From NCBI RefSeq assembly GCF_030814435.1, contig NZ_JAUSUW010000002.1:1-64000 (forward strand): a stretch of 64,000 nucleotides of DNA, in the 5' to 3' direction. Both the position numbers and the translations under genes were made by a program. Shown here piece after piece: positions 1-8,769 of this stretch (the stretch's first letter is position 1; every line of letters begins with the position of its first letter). The notes under the pieces were generated by a model. The model made no database searches and was not told where the DNA came from. It worked only from the letters and a program-made list of their open reading frames with translations. The stretch is from Peteryoungia aggregata LMG 23059. GTDB lineage: Bacteria > Pseudomonadota > Alphaproteobacteria > Rhizobiales > Rhizobiaceae.

Positions 1-710
<710 letters not shown>

Positions 711-726
711 CTGCCAAGACAGTCGC

Positions 727-893
727 TCTCCCCAGCGGGGAGAAGGTGGCCCGCAGGGCCGGATGAGGGGGGCGCGAAGCGCTAAAGCTGTGCCGGGCAG
801 CCCCCTCATCGCCTCGCATACGCTCGGCACTTCTCCCCGCTGGGGAGAAGAGGGAGCCCGGAACCGCCGCAGCTATCCATATGCGATAGCCCT
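727..893. repeat. Rhizobial palindromic repeat, family B, copy 1
   Basis: GC-rich composite hairpin element starting with CTCCCCAGCGGGGAG and followed by GGCCCGCAGGGCC. It is repeated in the same orientation at 3123-3289 with one mismatch over 167 bases (AAGCTG here, AAGTTG there). A related inverted copy lies at 63730-63806. Short ORFs crossing it are not genes. Confidence 0.85.
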
Positions 894-1004
894 GCCCACA
901 TGGGGGAGAGCAGAGGGTGTGCGCGGCACCCGCCCCGGATCGATCTCCCCCCTTATGGGGGAGATGCCCGCCCTTCGACAGCCTCAGGAGGGCAGAGGGG
1001 GGTA
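894..1004. repeat. Rhizobial palindromic repeat, family A, partial copy
   Basis: Contains the arm CTCCCCCCTTATGGGGGAG and ends in CAGAGGGGGGTA, the same terminus as the elements at 2866-2990 and 16269-16480. It directly abuts the family B copy, so the whole gap between the transposase and hisG is repeat sequence. Confidence 0.65.
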
Positions 1005-1027
1005 CGGCACGACGACGAGTGTGCCCC

Positions 1028-1723
1028 TCAGAGGACGCCGCGCACGGCCTCGACGATCCGACCGATCATCGCATTGCCCTCATGCTCCGGCTTCCGCGCC
1101 CGCACAAGGCAGGCTTCCGAGCGCAGGATCACGCCATCCGAGAGCACCTTGAGATGATTGGCGCGTAGCGTCGAACCGGTCGAGGTGATGTCGACGATGA
1201 TGTCGGCCTGGCCGGCAGCGGGGGCGCCTTCGGTGGCACCTAAGCTTTCCACGATGCGATAGAGCTGGATGCCGTGGCTCCCGGAAAAATGCTGTTGGGT
1301 CAGGCGCCAGTATTTGGTGGCAATCGCCAGGCGGCGGCCATGGCGGGTGCGGAATTCGGCAGCGACGTCGCCGAGATCAGCCATGGTGTCGACGTCGTAC
1401 CAGACCTCGGGAACGGCAACGATGACATCGGCATGGCCGAAGCCGAGGCGGGCCGCGATCTCAACGCGGCTGTCTGCCTCTGCCAATCCCTCGCGGATCA
1501 GGTCTTCGCCAGTGACGCCGAAATCGACCGTGCCATTGCCGATCTCGCGCGAGATCTCGGAGGCCGAGAGATAGGCGATCTCGACATCGTCGAAACCTTC
1601 GACGCGGCCGCGATAGGAACGGTCATTGCCGACGGCAACGATCTTCATTCCAGCCTTCTCGAAGATGGCGGAGGCATCGTCCTTCATGCGGCCCTTGGAG
1701 GGCAGACCGATGGTGATGGTCAT
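1028..1723 (-). CDS. hisG: ATP phosphoribosyltransferase catalytic subunit HisG (short form)
   Basis: Catalyses the first step of histidine synthesis: ATP and PRPP give phosphoribosyl-ATP. At 231 residues it is the short HisG form, which lacks the C-terminal regulatory domain and needs HisZ. Visible motifs are GLPSKGRM at residues 6-13 and the PRPP-binding loop [12 protein letters not shown] at about 178-189. Its ATG overlaps the hisZ stop codon by one base (TGATG), so the two subunits are probably translationally coupled in a fixed ratio. Palindromic repeats follow directly downstream. Short HisG plus an adjacent HisZ is a textbook pairing, so the call is firm. Confidence 0.97.
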   Translation of the reverse strand: MTITIGLPSKGRMKDDASAIFEKAGMKIVAVGNDRSYRGRVEGFDDVEIAYLSASEISREIGNGTVDFGVTGEDLIREGLAEADSRVEIAARLGFGHADVIVAVPEVWYDVDTMADLGDVAAEFRTRHGRRLAIATKYWRLTQQHFSGSHGIQLYRIVESLGATEGAPAAGQADIIVDITSTGSTLRANHLKVLSDGVILRSEACLVRARKPEHEGNAMIGRIVEAVRGVL

Positions 1724-2841
1724 CAGGCTGTCCTCTCAGTTTCTATGCGGTCGAGCCAGAGCGAGAAGCCGACGGCCGGGATATGCGTCTCGGCACCAAG
1801 CAGCGTCAGCAGCCGGTCGAAACGACCGCCACCGGCAAGCACCGCAGGTTTGCCCTTCACCGCCACCTCAAACACGAGGCCGGTGTAATAATCCAGCGGA
1901 CGACCGAAGGCGGCGCGGTAGGTGATCAGGTCGAGATCGACGCCGGTGCTGGCGAGCGCTGCGACGCGCTCGTCAAAGCGGGTCAGTGCCGGCCCGAGCT
2001 TGAGGCCTGCTGCATCGGCAAAGCCGGCGAGCGCGGCGGATGCGTCGCCAAGCGGCAGCTCGAGCGAGAGGAATTCGCGCAGCAGCAGCAGGGCCGCGCC
2101 ATCGAGGCGGGTCTCGGAGAGCTCCAGCTTTTCCTTCAGGCGGCGGGCGATTTCGGCAGGCGTCCGGCTCGCATTGGTGAGATAGCCGGTTTCCTGCATG
2201 GTCGCGTCGATATGGGTGATCAGGGCCTTCTGGTCACCCCTGGCCAGAAGGGCAGAAACCTCCGGCGCAAGACCCGGCACCGGCGTCGGGGTCGCAAGCC
2301 GGCGCAACAACTGGTCGATCTGGGCGGAATTGCCGAAGGCCTGGATCAGGCGCTTCTGCCAGCCGGCGGGCAGGCCGAGCGCCTTGACGACGGCCTCAAA
2401 AACGGACTGATCGCCGAGGGTGACGCTCAGCGGTTTGGTCGGCAGCAGGCGGGTGAGGATGGCGACGCTGTCTGAAATGGCGCGGGCATCCGAGGCAGCG
2501 GTCGCGATGTCACCCAGGTCCTCGATCCCTGCCTGATAGAATTCCTGCGGACCTTCACGGCGCTGGCGGAAGACTTCGCCGAGATAGGCATAACGCTTCG
2601 GCGTGCCGGTCGCGGTTTCGATATGGCGCAGGCAGACGGGGATTGTGAATTCGGGGCGCAGGCAGAGGCTTTCGCCGCGCTCGTTCTCGGTGAGGAAGAT
2701 GCGGCGGCGCAGGTCTTCGCCCGCCATGTCGAGGAAGGGGGCAGCCGGCTGGATCACGGGTGTATCGACGCGGGTCGTGCCGCGTGATGTGAATTCCTGC
2801 AGGATGGTGCCGGCGAAATCGGGCATGTCGGTCAGGGGCAT
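1723..2841 (-). CDS. hisZ: ATP phosphoribosyltransferase regulatory subunit HisZ
   Basis: A histidyl-tRNA synthetase-like paralogue that activates short-form HisG and gives histidine feedback; it does not charge tRNA. The 372-residue product keeps a class II synthetase core, with [13 protein letters not shown] at about residues 61-73 (motif 2-like) and [10 protein letters not shown] and GGGRFDRLL near the C-terminus. I start at the ATG giving MPLTDMPDF, as in rhizobial homologues. The longer open frame upstream only translates the palindromic repeat in the leader (residues such as SPPLWGRCPAGQRG). The gene lies between hisS and hisG on the same strand. Confidence 0.95.
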   Translation of the reverse strand: MPLTDMPDFAGTILQEFTSRGTTRVDTPVIQPAAPFLDMAGEDLRRRIFLTENERGESLCLRPEFTIPVCLRHIETATGTPKRYAYLGEVFRQRREGPQEFYQAGIEDLGDIATAASDARAISDSVAILTRLLPTKPLSVTLGDQSVFEAVVKALGLPAGWQKRLIQAFGNSAQIDQLLRRLATPTPVPGLAPEVSALLARGDQKALITHIDATMQETGYLTNASRTPAEIARRLKEKLELSETRLDGAALLLLREFLSLELPLGDASAALAGFADAAGLKLGPALTRFDERVAALASTGVDLDLITYRAAFGRPLDYYTGLVFEVAVKGKPAVLAGGGRFDRLLTLLGAETHIPAVGFSLWLDRIETERTA

Positions 2842-2865
2842 GAGATTGAACCTGGAATTTGTGGA

Positions 2866-2990
2866 TACCCCCCTCTGCCCTGCCGGGCATCTCCCCCACA
2901 AGGGGGGAGAGCGGATTGGGGCCGACGTCTCGCGCACCCCCCACTCTCCCCCCTTGTGGGGGAGATGTCACGCAGTGACAGAGGGGGGTA
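2866..2990. repeat. Rhizobial palindromic repeat, family A (hisZ leader)
   Basis: Perfect 12-base terminal inverted repeat, TACCCCCCTCTG and CAGAGGGGGGTA. Inner arms CTCCCCCACAAGGGGGGAG and CTCTCCCCCCTTGTGGGGGAG can each form strong hairpins. It sits 25 bases upstream of the hisZ start, inside the likely hisS-hisZ transcript. Confidence 0.85.
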
Positions 2991-3122
2991 ACCGCAAGCT
3001 CTGACATCAGATGCCGCAAACGGGATTCTCAGCATCAGCGACATGCGCCGACAGGCCCCCTCCCCCTTTTGGCAGGGCAATTGCATATGGATTTTGAGCG
3101 GCGCACGAGGCGGGGTCCCTCT

Positions 3123-3289
3123 TCTCCCCAGCGGGGAGAAGGTGGCCCGCAGGGCCGGATGAGGGGGGCGCGAAGCGCTAAAGTTGTGCCGGGCAGCCCC
3201 CTCATCGCCTCGCATACGCTCGGCACTTCTCCCCGCTGGGGAGAAGAGGGAGCCCGGAACCGCCGCAGCTATCCATATGCGATAGCCCT
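3123..3289. repeat. Rhizobial palindromic repeat, family B, copy 2
   Basis: 166 of 167 bases identical to 727-893 in the same orientation. Such identity over non-coding sequence implies recent duplication or gene conversion. Further hairpin sequence (CCCTCCCCCTTGTGGGGAGGG) runs on to about 3318, so the whole hisS-hisZ gap of roughly 490 bases is repeats and holds no gene. Confidence 0.85.
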
Positions 3290-3330
3290 CCCCCTTGTGG
3301 GGAGGGTTGGGGAGGGGAAAATCCACCCGC

Positions 3331-5034
3331 TCAGATATCGGCATCGTCATACGGCTGCTGCTTGGGATCATACTGCGTACCCTTCGACCGACGGCGGTCT
3401 TCCGCCTGGGCGGCCAGGATCTCCTTCACCTTGGCGACCAGGTCCGTCTCGGCCACGACTTCCTGCGCCACCCGGGCCTCGCGCCATTCGGCATTGTCGG
3501 TGATCTCGCCGGAGAGACGCTTGCCCTCGATCAGGTCCTTGATCTGGACGACGCCTTGCGCGCGCTCGTCGCCGCCCTGGATGATGGCGATGGGAGCATT
3601 GCGGCGGTCGGCATATTTCAGCTGGTTGCCGAACTTCTTCCAGTTGCCCTGGTACATTTCGGCGCGAATGCCAGCGTTACGCAGGTCCTGCGTGAACTTC
3701 TGGTAGCGGCCCATGCTCTCGACATCGCCGTCCATGACGGTGACGAGGACCGGACCAAGCACGTCGTCCTGGCCGAGCTTGCCGAGGTTCTTCAGCGCCG
3801 TCATCAGGCGCGAGACGCCGATGGAGAAGCCCGTGGCCGGGACCGGCTGGCCCATGAAGCGCGAGACGAGACCATCGTAGCGACCACCGCCGCCAACCGA
3901 ACCGAAGACGACCTTTTCACCCTTTTCGTTGGTGACGTCGAAGGTGAGTTCGGCTTCGAAGACGGGACCGGTGTAGTATTCGAGGCCGCGGACACACGAC
4001 GGATCGATCTTGATGCGATCGGAACCGTAACCCGCACTCCTGACCATCCTGTGAATTTGAAAAACGCGGATGAGCGACAACAAGTCGACCCTTGTTTCAT
4101 CGAGCGGACTTGCCAACAGAACGATAATCGGAAGCAGCCAATTCAGCTCGCCCGAACGAACTTCCTCTTCCGAGAAGACTGGTTCACCATCCTCTTTATA
4201 CGCCGCATATAATTCCAGCTGGGTCTGTGAAAAGGTTACGACTTCTGGCCCAAAACTACATACCAGAGGTTCGTCCGGGGTACTCTGAATACTCGGTTCC
4301 ACGAAGAGGCGGTATAGTTCTGCGGCACGTTCGGCAGGCAAGCCGACACCTGCGGTAACGTCACCGCTCTCGTCCTTACGTCCAGTGGTAAGCAGTCGGA
4401 AAACACCTTCCCAACCAAATTTGTCGAACTTGTCCAAGCTTCTGAGCACACCCAACTTCTGAGTGTCAGTCACCCCGCGAGCCGCTAGAATTGAGTCTAG
4501 AAGCGCACGGCTGTTAACCCGGATCACATAATCGCCGCGCTTGATGCCCAGCGCTTCCAGCGTATCGGCCATCATCATGCACATTTCGGCATCGGCCTGG
4601 ACGCCCGGTGCGCCGACAGTGTCGGCATCGAACTGCATAAACTGGCGGAAGCGGCCCGGGCCCGGCTTCTCGTTGCGGAAGACGTAGCCTGCGCGATAGG
4701 TGCGGAACGGCAGCTGGATTTCCTGGAAATTCTCCGCGACATGACGGGCCATCGGCGCCGTCAGGTCATAGCGCAGCGACATCCACTGCTCGTCATCGTC
4801 CTGCAGCGAGAAGACGCCTTCGTTCGGGCGGTCCGAGTCCGGCAGGAACTTGCCGAGTGCATCGGTGTATTCGAAGAGCGGGGTTTCGATCGGGTCGAAG
4901 CCGTAGCGCTCATAGACCTCGCGGATGGTCTCCATCATCTGGTTGGCAGCCCTGATGTCAGCAGCCTCGCGATCGACGAAGCCGCGCGGCAGGCGGGCCT
5001 TCAGCTTACTTGGCTTCTTGTTCTTATCGCTCAT
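3331..5034 (-). CDS. hisS: Histidyl-tRNA synthetase with an atypical internal segment
   Basis: Charges tRNA-His; class II synthetase. I start at [19 protein letters not shown], because the open frame above it reaches into the antitoxin promoter. Motif 2 is at about residues 119-133 ([14 protein letters not shown]), the histidine-binding [10 protein letters not shown] at 351-360, and [12 protein letters not shown] follows; all look functional. At 567 residues it is longer than the roughly 500 I recall for rhizobial HisS. The excess lies around residues 185-335, the insertion-domain region, which resembles my memory of relatives poorly. Bases 4081-4320 are 50% GC by count, against 68% at 3841-3900 and 63% at 4561-4620. 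I infer a recombined or inserted segment in an otherwise native, probably functional gene. A short basic tail ends the protein. Confidence 0.95.
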   Translation of the reverse strand: MSDKNKKPSKLKARLPRGFVDREAADIRAANQMMETIREVYERYGFDPIETPLFEYTDALGKFLPDSDRPNEGVFSLQDDDEQWMSLRYDLTAPMARHVAENFQEIQLPFRTYRAGYVFRNEKPGPGRFRQFMQFDADTVGAPGVQADAEMCMMMADTLEALGIKRGDYVIRVNSRALLDSILAARGVTDTQKLGVLRSLDKFDKFGWEGVFRLLTTGRKDESGDVTAGVGLPAERAAELYRLFVEPSIQSTPDEPLVCSFGPEVVTFSQTQLELYAAYKEDGEPVFSEEEVRSGELNWLLPIIVLLASPLDETRVDLLSLIRVFQIHRMVRSAGYGSDRIKIDPSCVRGLEYYTGPVFEAELTFDVTNEKGEKVVFGSVGGGGRYDGLVSRFMGQPVPATGFSIGVSRLMTALKNLGKLGQDDVLGPVLVTVMDGDVESMGRYQKFTQDLRNAGIRAEMYQGNWKKFGNQLKYADRRNAPIAIIQGGDERAQGVVQIKDLIEGKRLSGEITDNAEWREARVAQEVVAETDLVAKVKEILAAQAEDRRRSKGTQYDPKQQPYDDADI

Positions 5035-5188
5035 GATGACAACCGGAATTTTCGTTTCAAAAAGGTGCCGGTGTCTTAGAGGATCAAGGATTTGGCGGCA
5101 AGGGCGAAGGCGGGCGGGGGAAAGGCCGGATGCTCGAAAATGGGTGTGTTCGGTGGTATGTTTGCACGCGAAACCAGAGGTTGGACCG

Positions 5189-5422
5189 ATGAACAAGCGC
5201 GTCACGCTCGAGATGCCGGAGGAAATGCACCAGTTGGTGGTCAAGTATGCCGCAGAAGCCGGGGCAGAGCCGGATGCCTATTTGCTCGAAATGATAGAAG
5301 AGCAGTTGGAAGACGCGTATTTCCTGCGGCGTGCCCAGGAGGTTCTGGAAGCGCGGGAACGTGGTGAGAGCCGCACCTATACTTGGGCGGAAATGGAGCG
5401 CGAGCTTGGCGTGGACGATTGA
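5189..5422 (+). CDS. RelB-like antitoxin of a disrupted toxin-antitoxin pair
   Basis: A 77-residue protein starting [16 protein letters not shown]: an amphipathic N-terminus like ribbon-helix-helix DNA-binding antitoxins, then an acidic helical toxin-binding tail ([21 protein letters not shown]). The ATG follows AGAGG at a good distance. It is divergent from hisS. The toxin start lies inside its 3' end (overlap of 17 bases), the usual layout for RelBE/ParDE operons. The partner is split by an insertion sequence, so this antitoxin should now have no functional neighbour. Family is inferred from size, organisation and the recognisable partner; RelB and ParD cannot be separated by eye. Confidence 0.8.
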   Translation: MNKRVTLEMPEEMHQLVVKYAAEAGAEPDAYLLEMIEEQLEDAYFLRRAQEVLEARERGESRTYTWAEMERELGVDD

Positions 5423-5436
5423 GTTCGACGACACAG

Positions 5437-5441
5437 CCATC
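5437..5441. repeat. Left target-site duplication (CCATC)
   Basis: Five bases directly outside the left IS end, matched by the same five outside the right end. A 5-base duplication is what IS2-group elements make. Confidence 0.85.
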
Positions 5442-5473
5442 TGGAGTGCACCCCGTTTCACCGGACATGTCGG

Positions 5474-6301
5474 CTAGTTTGATTTAGCCCTGATGAACTG
5501 CCGAGGGGAAGCCATCTTGAGCGCGGAATGCGGATGGATTTCGTTGTAGTCTTCGATCCATCCGTCGATGAGCCTGAGCGCTGTTTCGGCGTCCGGTAGT
5601 GCTGAGATGCGGATATAATCCCGCTTCAGGGTTTTGACGAAGGCTTCCGACATGCCGTTCGATTGCGGACTGGCCACCGGCGTGAAGCAAGGCGTCAGAT
5701 TGAGCGCCTGGGCAAATAACCTTGTGTCCCTCGCGGTGTAAGCCGAGCCATTGTCCGAGAGATGCTCGATTGCGTGCGGGGCTCGGGTCGCTGCGAAGCG
5801 CTTCTCGACCGCCTCCAGCATCATGTCGCGAACGTCAGAGCCGGAGATACCCGCGTTGGCGATCGCCGTCCAGGCGATGATCTCCCGGTCGAAGGCGTCG
5901 ATGATGAAGGCGAGACGAATGACCTCGCCGTTCCAGCATGTGAACTCCAGACCGTCCGAGCACCAGCGCAGGTTCGAGCGCATGACCATCACCTTGCCGT
6001 CGTGGAGGCGGCCCTTGCGAACGGCCGTATGCTTCTCCAGCAGCATGGCGTGGTTGCCCATGATGCGATGAACCCGTTTGGCGTTGACGACAGGCTCATC
6101 GGCGGCTCGCCTCTCGCGATTGAGGAGCGCGGCGATCCGCCGATAGCCATAGGTGGGCCTTTGATCCACCAGCCTGCGGATGATGGGCAGCAACTCTGTA
6201 TCCTCGGCCTTCCGATAGGGCCCGCGCGGCTTCGATCCGCCTCTCAGCCGCTCGACGAGGTTGGAACGGGAGACGCCCAGCGTGTCGGCGACGGTCTTCA
6301 T
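5474..6301 (-). CDS. IS2-group transposase OrfB (DDE integrase core)
   Basis: The 275-residue catalytic half of the IS3-family transposase. An HTH_21-like N-terminus (LPIIRRLVDQRPTYGYRRI, NAKRVHRIM) precedes an rve integrase core. DDE residues are visible in RWCSDGLEF, LSDNGSAYTA and SPQSNGMSEAFVKTLKRDY, and it ends HPHSALKMASPRQFI. It probably works mainly as an OrfAB fusion made by frameshifting in the overlap with orfA. No internal stop or frameshift is seen. Confidence 0.93.
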   Translation of the reverse strand: MKTVADTLGVSRSNLVERLRGGSKPRGPYRKAEDTELLPIIRRLVDQRPTYGYRRIAALLNRERRAADEPVVNAKRVHRIMGNHAMLLEKHTAVRKGRLHDGKVMVMRSNLRWCSDGLEFTCWNGEVIRLAFIIDAFDREIIAWTAIANAGISGSDVRDMMLEAVEKRFAATRAPHAIEHLSDNGSAYTARDTRLFAQALNLTPCFTPVASPQSNGMSEAFVKTLKRDYIRISALPDAETALRLIDGWIEDYNEIHPHSALKMASPRQFIRAKSN

Positions 6302-6687
6302 CGGGAACCGTCCTTCGGCAACAAGATCGGTCGCGATATCCGTTTTTTTGAGTCTGCTTTGGACAGGGCTTCCCGGAGGATTTCGACTTCCATCGTCTTG
6401 CGACCGAGCATGCGCTCCAGCTCGCGGACACGATCCTCCAGCTTCTTCACTTCCGAATTGCCGACAACCGGCTCGTCAGAATCCACGGCTGCAGCACCTC
6501 CCTCACTCAAGAGCCTGCGCCACCGGTAAAGCAGATTGGGCGCAACGCCATGGCGGCGAGCGGTGGACGATACCGTCTCGCCTGGTTCGAAACTCTGCTC
6601 AATGATTGTCAGCTTCTGCTCGGTTGTCCACCGTCTACGGCGGACATCACCCGTCAGCAATTCAACGTGTCGATACTCGTTAGACAT
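6298..6687 (-). CDS. IS2-group transposase OrfA (helix-turn-helix)
   Basis: The 129-residue DNA-binding half. RRRRWTTEQKLTIIEQSF and TARRHGVAPNLLYRWRR form the HTH_Tnp_1-type domain, followed by a leucine-rich coiled coil (EVKKLEDRVRELERMLGRK). Near the end the codons pass through CAAAAAAAC, a suitable slippery run for entering the orfB frame, which overlaps by four bases. The gene reads toward hisS, against the split toxin. Confidence 0.92.
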   Translation of the reverse strand: MSNEYRHVELLTGDVRRRRWTTEQKLTIIEQSFEPGETVSSTARRHGVAPNLLYRWRRLLSEGGAAAVDSDEPVVGNSEVKKLEDRVRELERMLGRKTMEVEILREALSKADSKKRISRPILLPKDGSR

Positions 6688-6723
6688 AAGCCTGTCCTCA
6701 AGCCTGTCCTCAAGCCTGTGCTT
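6688..6723. repeat. 12-bp tandem repeat upstream of orfA
   Basis: AAGCCTGTCCTC occurs twice in a row, then a third imperfect copy (AAGCCTGTGCTT), directly upstream of the orfA start and inside the element. It could bind transposase or be replication slippage. Confidence 0.8.
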
Positions 6724-6772
6724 GAGCCTTTCTGCTTATGCCGACTGTCCGGTCGAAATGGGGGGCAGTTCA

Positions 6773-6777
6773 CCATC
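6773..6777. repeat. Right target-site duplication (CCATC)
   Basis: Second copy of the target duplication, adjoining the right IS end and in phase with the toxin 3' piece. Confidence 0.85.
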
Positions 6778-7013
6778 AAACAGCTCAAGAAGCTGGGCGA
6801 CACCGAGTCGCAACGCATCAGGAACTATCTCCACACTCGCATCAAACCTCTCGATAACCCGCGCCAAAAAGGCGCCGCCTTGCAGGGGCCAGAGTTCAAC
6901 CGTCTCTGGCGTTACCGGGTTGGCGACTACCGCGTCATCTGCGATATCCAGGACGGAAAACTCATCGTGCTGGTGGTCGAGATCGGCCATCGCAGCTCGT
7001 CTATCGGTAACAT

Positions 7014-7760
7014 ATGATCCTCGAAGCCCTGAATTATGCCGCGACCTGGCCGCTGACCTCCGCTGGCCATCGTCCTTTCATTCGTTCCTCGGTCAGCCTT
7101 TGGGCGCGCGCCAATCGCTGTCGCGCCGCCTGGGCCGAGCATGAGCGGCGGACGAAGGCGGCGATCCTCGCTACGGCTGAAGGATGCCGGCAGCGGCGGA
7201 CGGTGGTGGTGCTGGGATCGGGGCTGCTGCGCGATGTGCCGGTCATGGAGCTGTCGCGGCTCTTTGACACGGTGGTGCTGGTCGATCTCGTGCATCTCGC
7301 CAGCGTGCGCGGCTGGCTGACGATGAAAGGGCTGAAGAATGTGCGGCTGATCGAGCGGGATCTTTCCGGGCTCGATGCGCTGCTGGCCGGGCAGCCTTTG
7401 GAACCGCTCGCCTTCCTCCGGCAGGTGCCCTATCTCGATCTCGTCGTCTCGGCCAATCTGCTGTCGCAGATCGGCATCGGCGCCAGCCGCCGTCTCAACG
7501 GTCATGCGGAAGAAGAGACGTTTGTTCGTCAGGTGATCGCCGCGCATGCCGAGGGGCTGGCGCAGATTGCGGCCGAGACCTGCCTCGTCACCGATGTTGG
7601 CTATACGGTGATGGACCGCACCGGCGGACGGCACGAGACAGTCGACCTGATGCACGGCGTCGATCCGGGTTCTGCGCGGGAAAGCTGGGACTGGCCGGTC
7701 GTTCCCTTCGGCGAGGAGAGCCGCGACTACCAGGTCGTGCATCACGTGATTGCGCATTGA
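7014..7760 (+). CDS. Conserved hypothetical, possible SAM-methyltransferase fold
   Basis: A 248-residue soluble protein I recognise only as conserved in rhizobia. TVVVLGSGLLRDVPVMEL at about residues 63-80, followed by VVLVDLVHL, resembles the glycine loop and acidic strand of a class I SAM-dependent methyltransferase. A later segment, YLDLVVSANLLSQIG, resembles the post-motif strand. Catalytic residues and substrate cannot be named. Its ATG overlaps the stop of the split toxin (ATGA), so before the IS insertion it may have been translated behind the toxin. The insertion could have changed its expression. Confidence 0.6.
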   Translation: MILEALNYAATWPLTSAGHRPFIRSSVSLWARANRCRAAWAEHERRTKAAILATAEGCRQRRTVVVLGSGLLRDVPVMELSRLFDTVVLVDLVHLASVRGWLTMKGLKNVRLIERDLSGLDALLAGQPLEPLAFLRQVPYLDLVVSANLLSQIGIGASRRLNGHAEEETFVRQVIAAHAEGLAQIAAETCLVTDVGYTVMDRTGGRHETVDLMHGVDPGSARESWDWPVVPFGEESRDYQVVHHVIAH

Positions 7761-7813
7761 GCGGCGACACTGTCGGCCTTGCATTCGCCCCGATCGAGCA
7801 TCATCTTCATCCC

Positions 7814-8209
7814 ATGAGATCACTCGCCCGTCTCCTGCTGCTGATTGCGGCATTCGCCTATGGCACCATGCCGATGACCGGCATGGCGGTGGTGGCTATG
7901 CCCGTGGCACATGCGATGGATGCCGGCGATCCGCATGGGACGGTTTCCGCCCCCGCAGTTCAAACCATGGCCGATGTGGATTGTCCTCATTCGGGCAACC
8001 GCATGACGGTTGCCGATGCTGGCGGTGGCACGGAACAAAACCCCAAGCCAGTGAAGATCAGCTGGCATTGCTCAGCCTGTCTGACGCTGCCGGCCCTTCC
8101 CGTCGTTGCCGACAGCGGCAAACCGGCGCGTGCAGCCGAAGCGGTCACTCTTGCGCCGAGGCTCGTGTCGCAGACGACGGCACCGCTGACGCCCCCTCCC
8201 CGCGCCTGA
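7814..8209 (+). CDS. Small secreted hypothetical, Met/His-containing
   Basis: About 131 residues. I start at MRSLARLLLLIAAFAYG, which gives a clear signal peptide; an earlier TTG overlapping the previous stop would add 19 residues and bury it. The mature part holds scattered His, Met and Cys (ADVDCPHSG, SWHCSACL) and a Pro-rich end. This composition and the neighbouring DUF305 gene recall small periplasmic metal-handling proteins (DUF2946-like), but I see no decisive motif. The role in copper handling is a guess; the reading frame and export signal are the solid part. Confidence 0.55.
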   Translation: MRSLARLLLLIAAFAYGTMPMTGMAVVAMPVAHAMDAGDPHGTVSAPAVQTMADVDCPHSGNRMTVADAGGGTEQNPKPVKISWHCSACLTLPALPVVADSGKPARAAEAVTLAPRLVSQTTAPLTPPPRA

Positions 8210-8273
8210 TCTGATGACACCGCGCAGGCTTCCGCCTGCGCTATTCCCTCATCGATCAGCACAGGAGATTTCA

Positions 8274-8672
8274 ATGCTGAAGACCATTCTCGTTGCGGCG
8301 TCGCTTGCGACCGCGCTTTCCACGTCGACTGTCCTTGCGCAGGACAATACGACGCATCAGGGCCATGACATGTCCTCCATGGACCATAGCAGCATGGATC
8401 ACGGCGCGACGGGCGACAGCCCGTCTTCCAAGGCCTTTGTCGAAGCCAATGCCAAAATGCACAAGGACATGGCCGTACCGCTCACCGGTAATGCCGATGT
8501 CGACTTCGTGCAGGGCATGATCCCGCACCATCAGGGCGCGATCGACATGGCGAAGATCGTTCTGGAGCACGGCAAGGATCCGGAGATCCGCAAGCTCGCC
8601 GAAGAGGTGATCGCTGCCCAAGAGGGTGAGATCGCCATGATGAAGGCCTGGCTGGCCAAGAACGGCCAGTAA
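8274..8672 (+). CDS. DUF305 family periplasmic protein
   Basis: 132 residues with a signal peptide (cleavage near TVLAQD), a Met/His-rich linker (HDMSSMDHSSMDHG) and a C-terminal DUF305 ferritin-like helical domain marked by FVQGMIPHHQGAIDMAKIVLEHG. DUF305 proteins often occur in copper or other metal resistance loci and may bind metal through the HH pair and methionines. The ATG follows ACAGGAGATTTCA, a good ribosome site. It probably shares a transcript with the secreted gene upstream and is closed by a hairpin terminator. Confidence 0.85.
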   Translation: MLKTILVAASLATALSTSTVLAQDNTTHQGHDMSSMDHSSMDHGATGDSPSSKAFVEANAKMHKDMAVPLTGNADVDFVQGMIPHHQGAIDMAKIVLEHGKDPEIRKLAEEVIAAQEGEIAMMKAWLAKNGQ

Positions 8673-8695
8673 GCATGGGCAAAACTTAAACTGTG

Positions 8696-8720
8696 ATGGC
8701 GCCTTCGGGCGCCATTGCTT
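8696..8720 (+). terminator. Hairpin terminator after the DUF305 gene
   Basis: Perfect 8-bp stem ATGGCGCC/GGCGCCAT with a stable TTCG loop, followed by a moderately T-rich TGCTTTGCCTT. Confidence 0.6.
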
Positions 8721-8769
8721 TGCCTTGCGGAGCGATTAGTCTGCCGCTCCTGATCGATAAGGAGGCGTC

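Larger units (their letters stand above)
5442..6772 (-). mobile_element. Complete IS3-family (IS2-group) insertion sequence, 1331 bp
   Basis: Ends are imperfect inverted repeats. The left end reads TGGAGTGCACCCCGTTTC and the right end, read inward, TGAACTGCCCCCCATTTC (14 of the first 18 match). A 5-base direct repeat flanks it. Inside are overlapping orfA and orfB on the minus strand, with an A7 run (T7 at 6343-6349 on the plus strand) near the end of orfA that is a plausible slippage site for an OrfAB fusion. All parts look intact, so the element may still be active. Confidence 0.92.
5406..7017 (+). pseudogene. relE: RelE/ParE-type toxin gene split by the IS insertion
   Basis: Two in-phase pieces of one toxin. 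The 5' piece (5406-5441, probable TTG start) encodes [12 protein letters not shown]. The 3' piece (6778-7017) encodes KQLKKLGDTESQRIRN onward and the family hallmark LWRYRVGDYRVICDIQDG, ending GHRSSSIGNI. Removing the element plus one 5-base duplication joins codon ATC to AAA with no frame loss and gives a 91-residue protein, normal for this mRNA interferase/gyrase-poison fold. As it stands the 5' piece runs into the element and stops, so no toxin is expected. The stop overlaps the next gene's start (ATGA). Confidence 0.9.

Noticed and set aside
727-1004. CRISPR-like GC-rich repeats
   Set aside because: They are nested inverted repeats without regular spacing or unique spacers. No CRISPR array or cas gene is present anywhere in the window.
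2842-2937. N-terminal extension of hisZ
   Set aside because: It translates the family A repeat; the internal ATG matches homologues.
3295-4212. 305-residue plus-strand ORF
   Set aside because: Antisense to hisS, which has clear synthetase motifs in the same bases.
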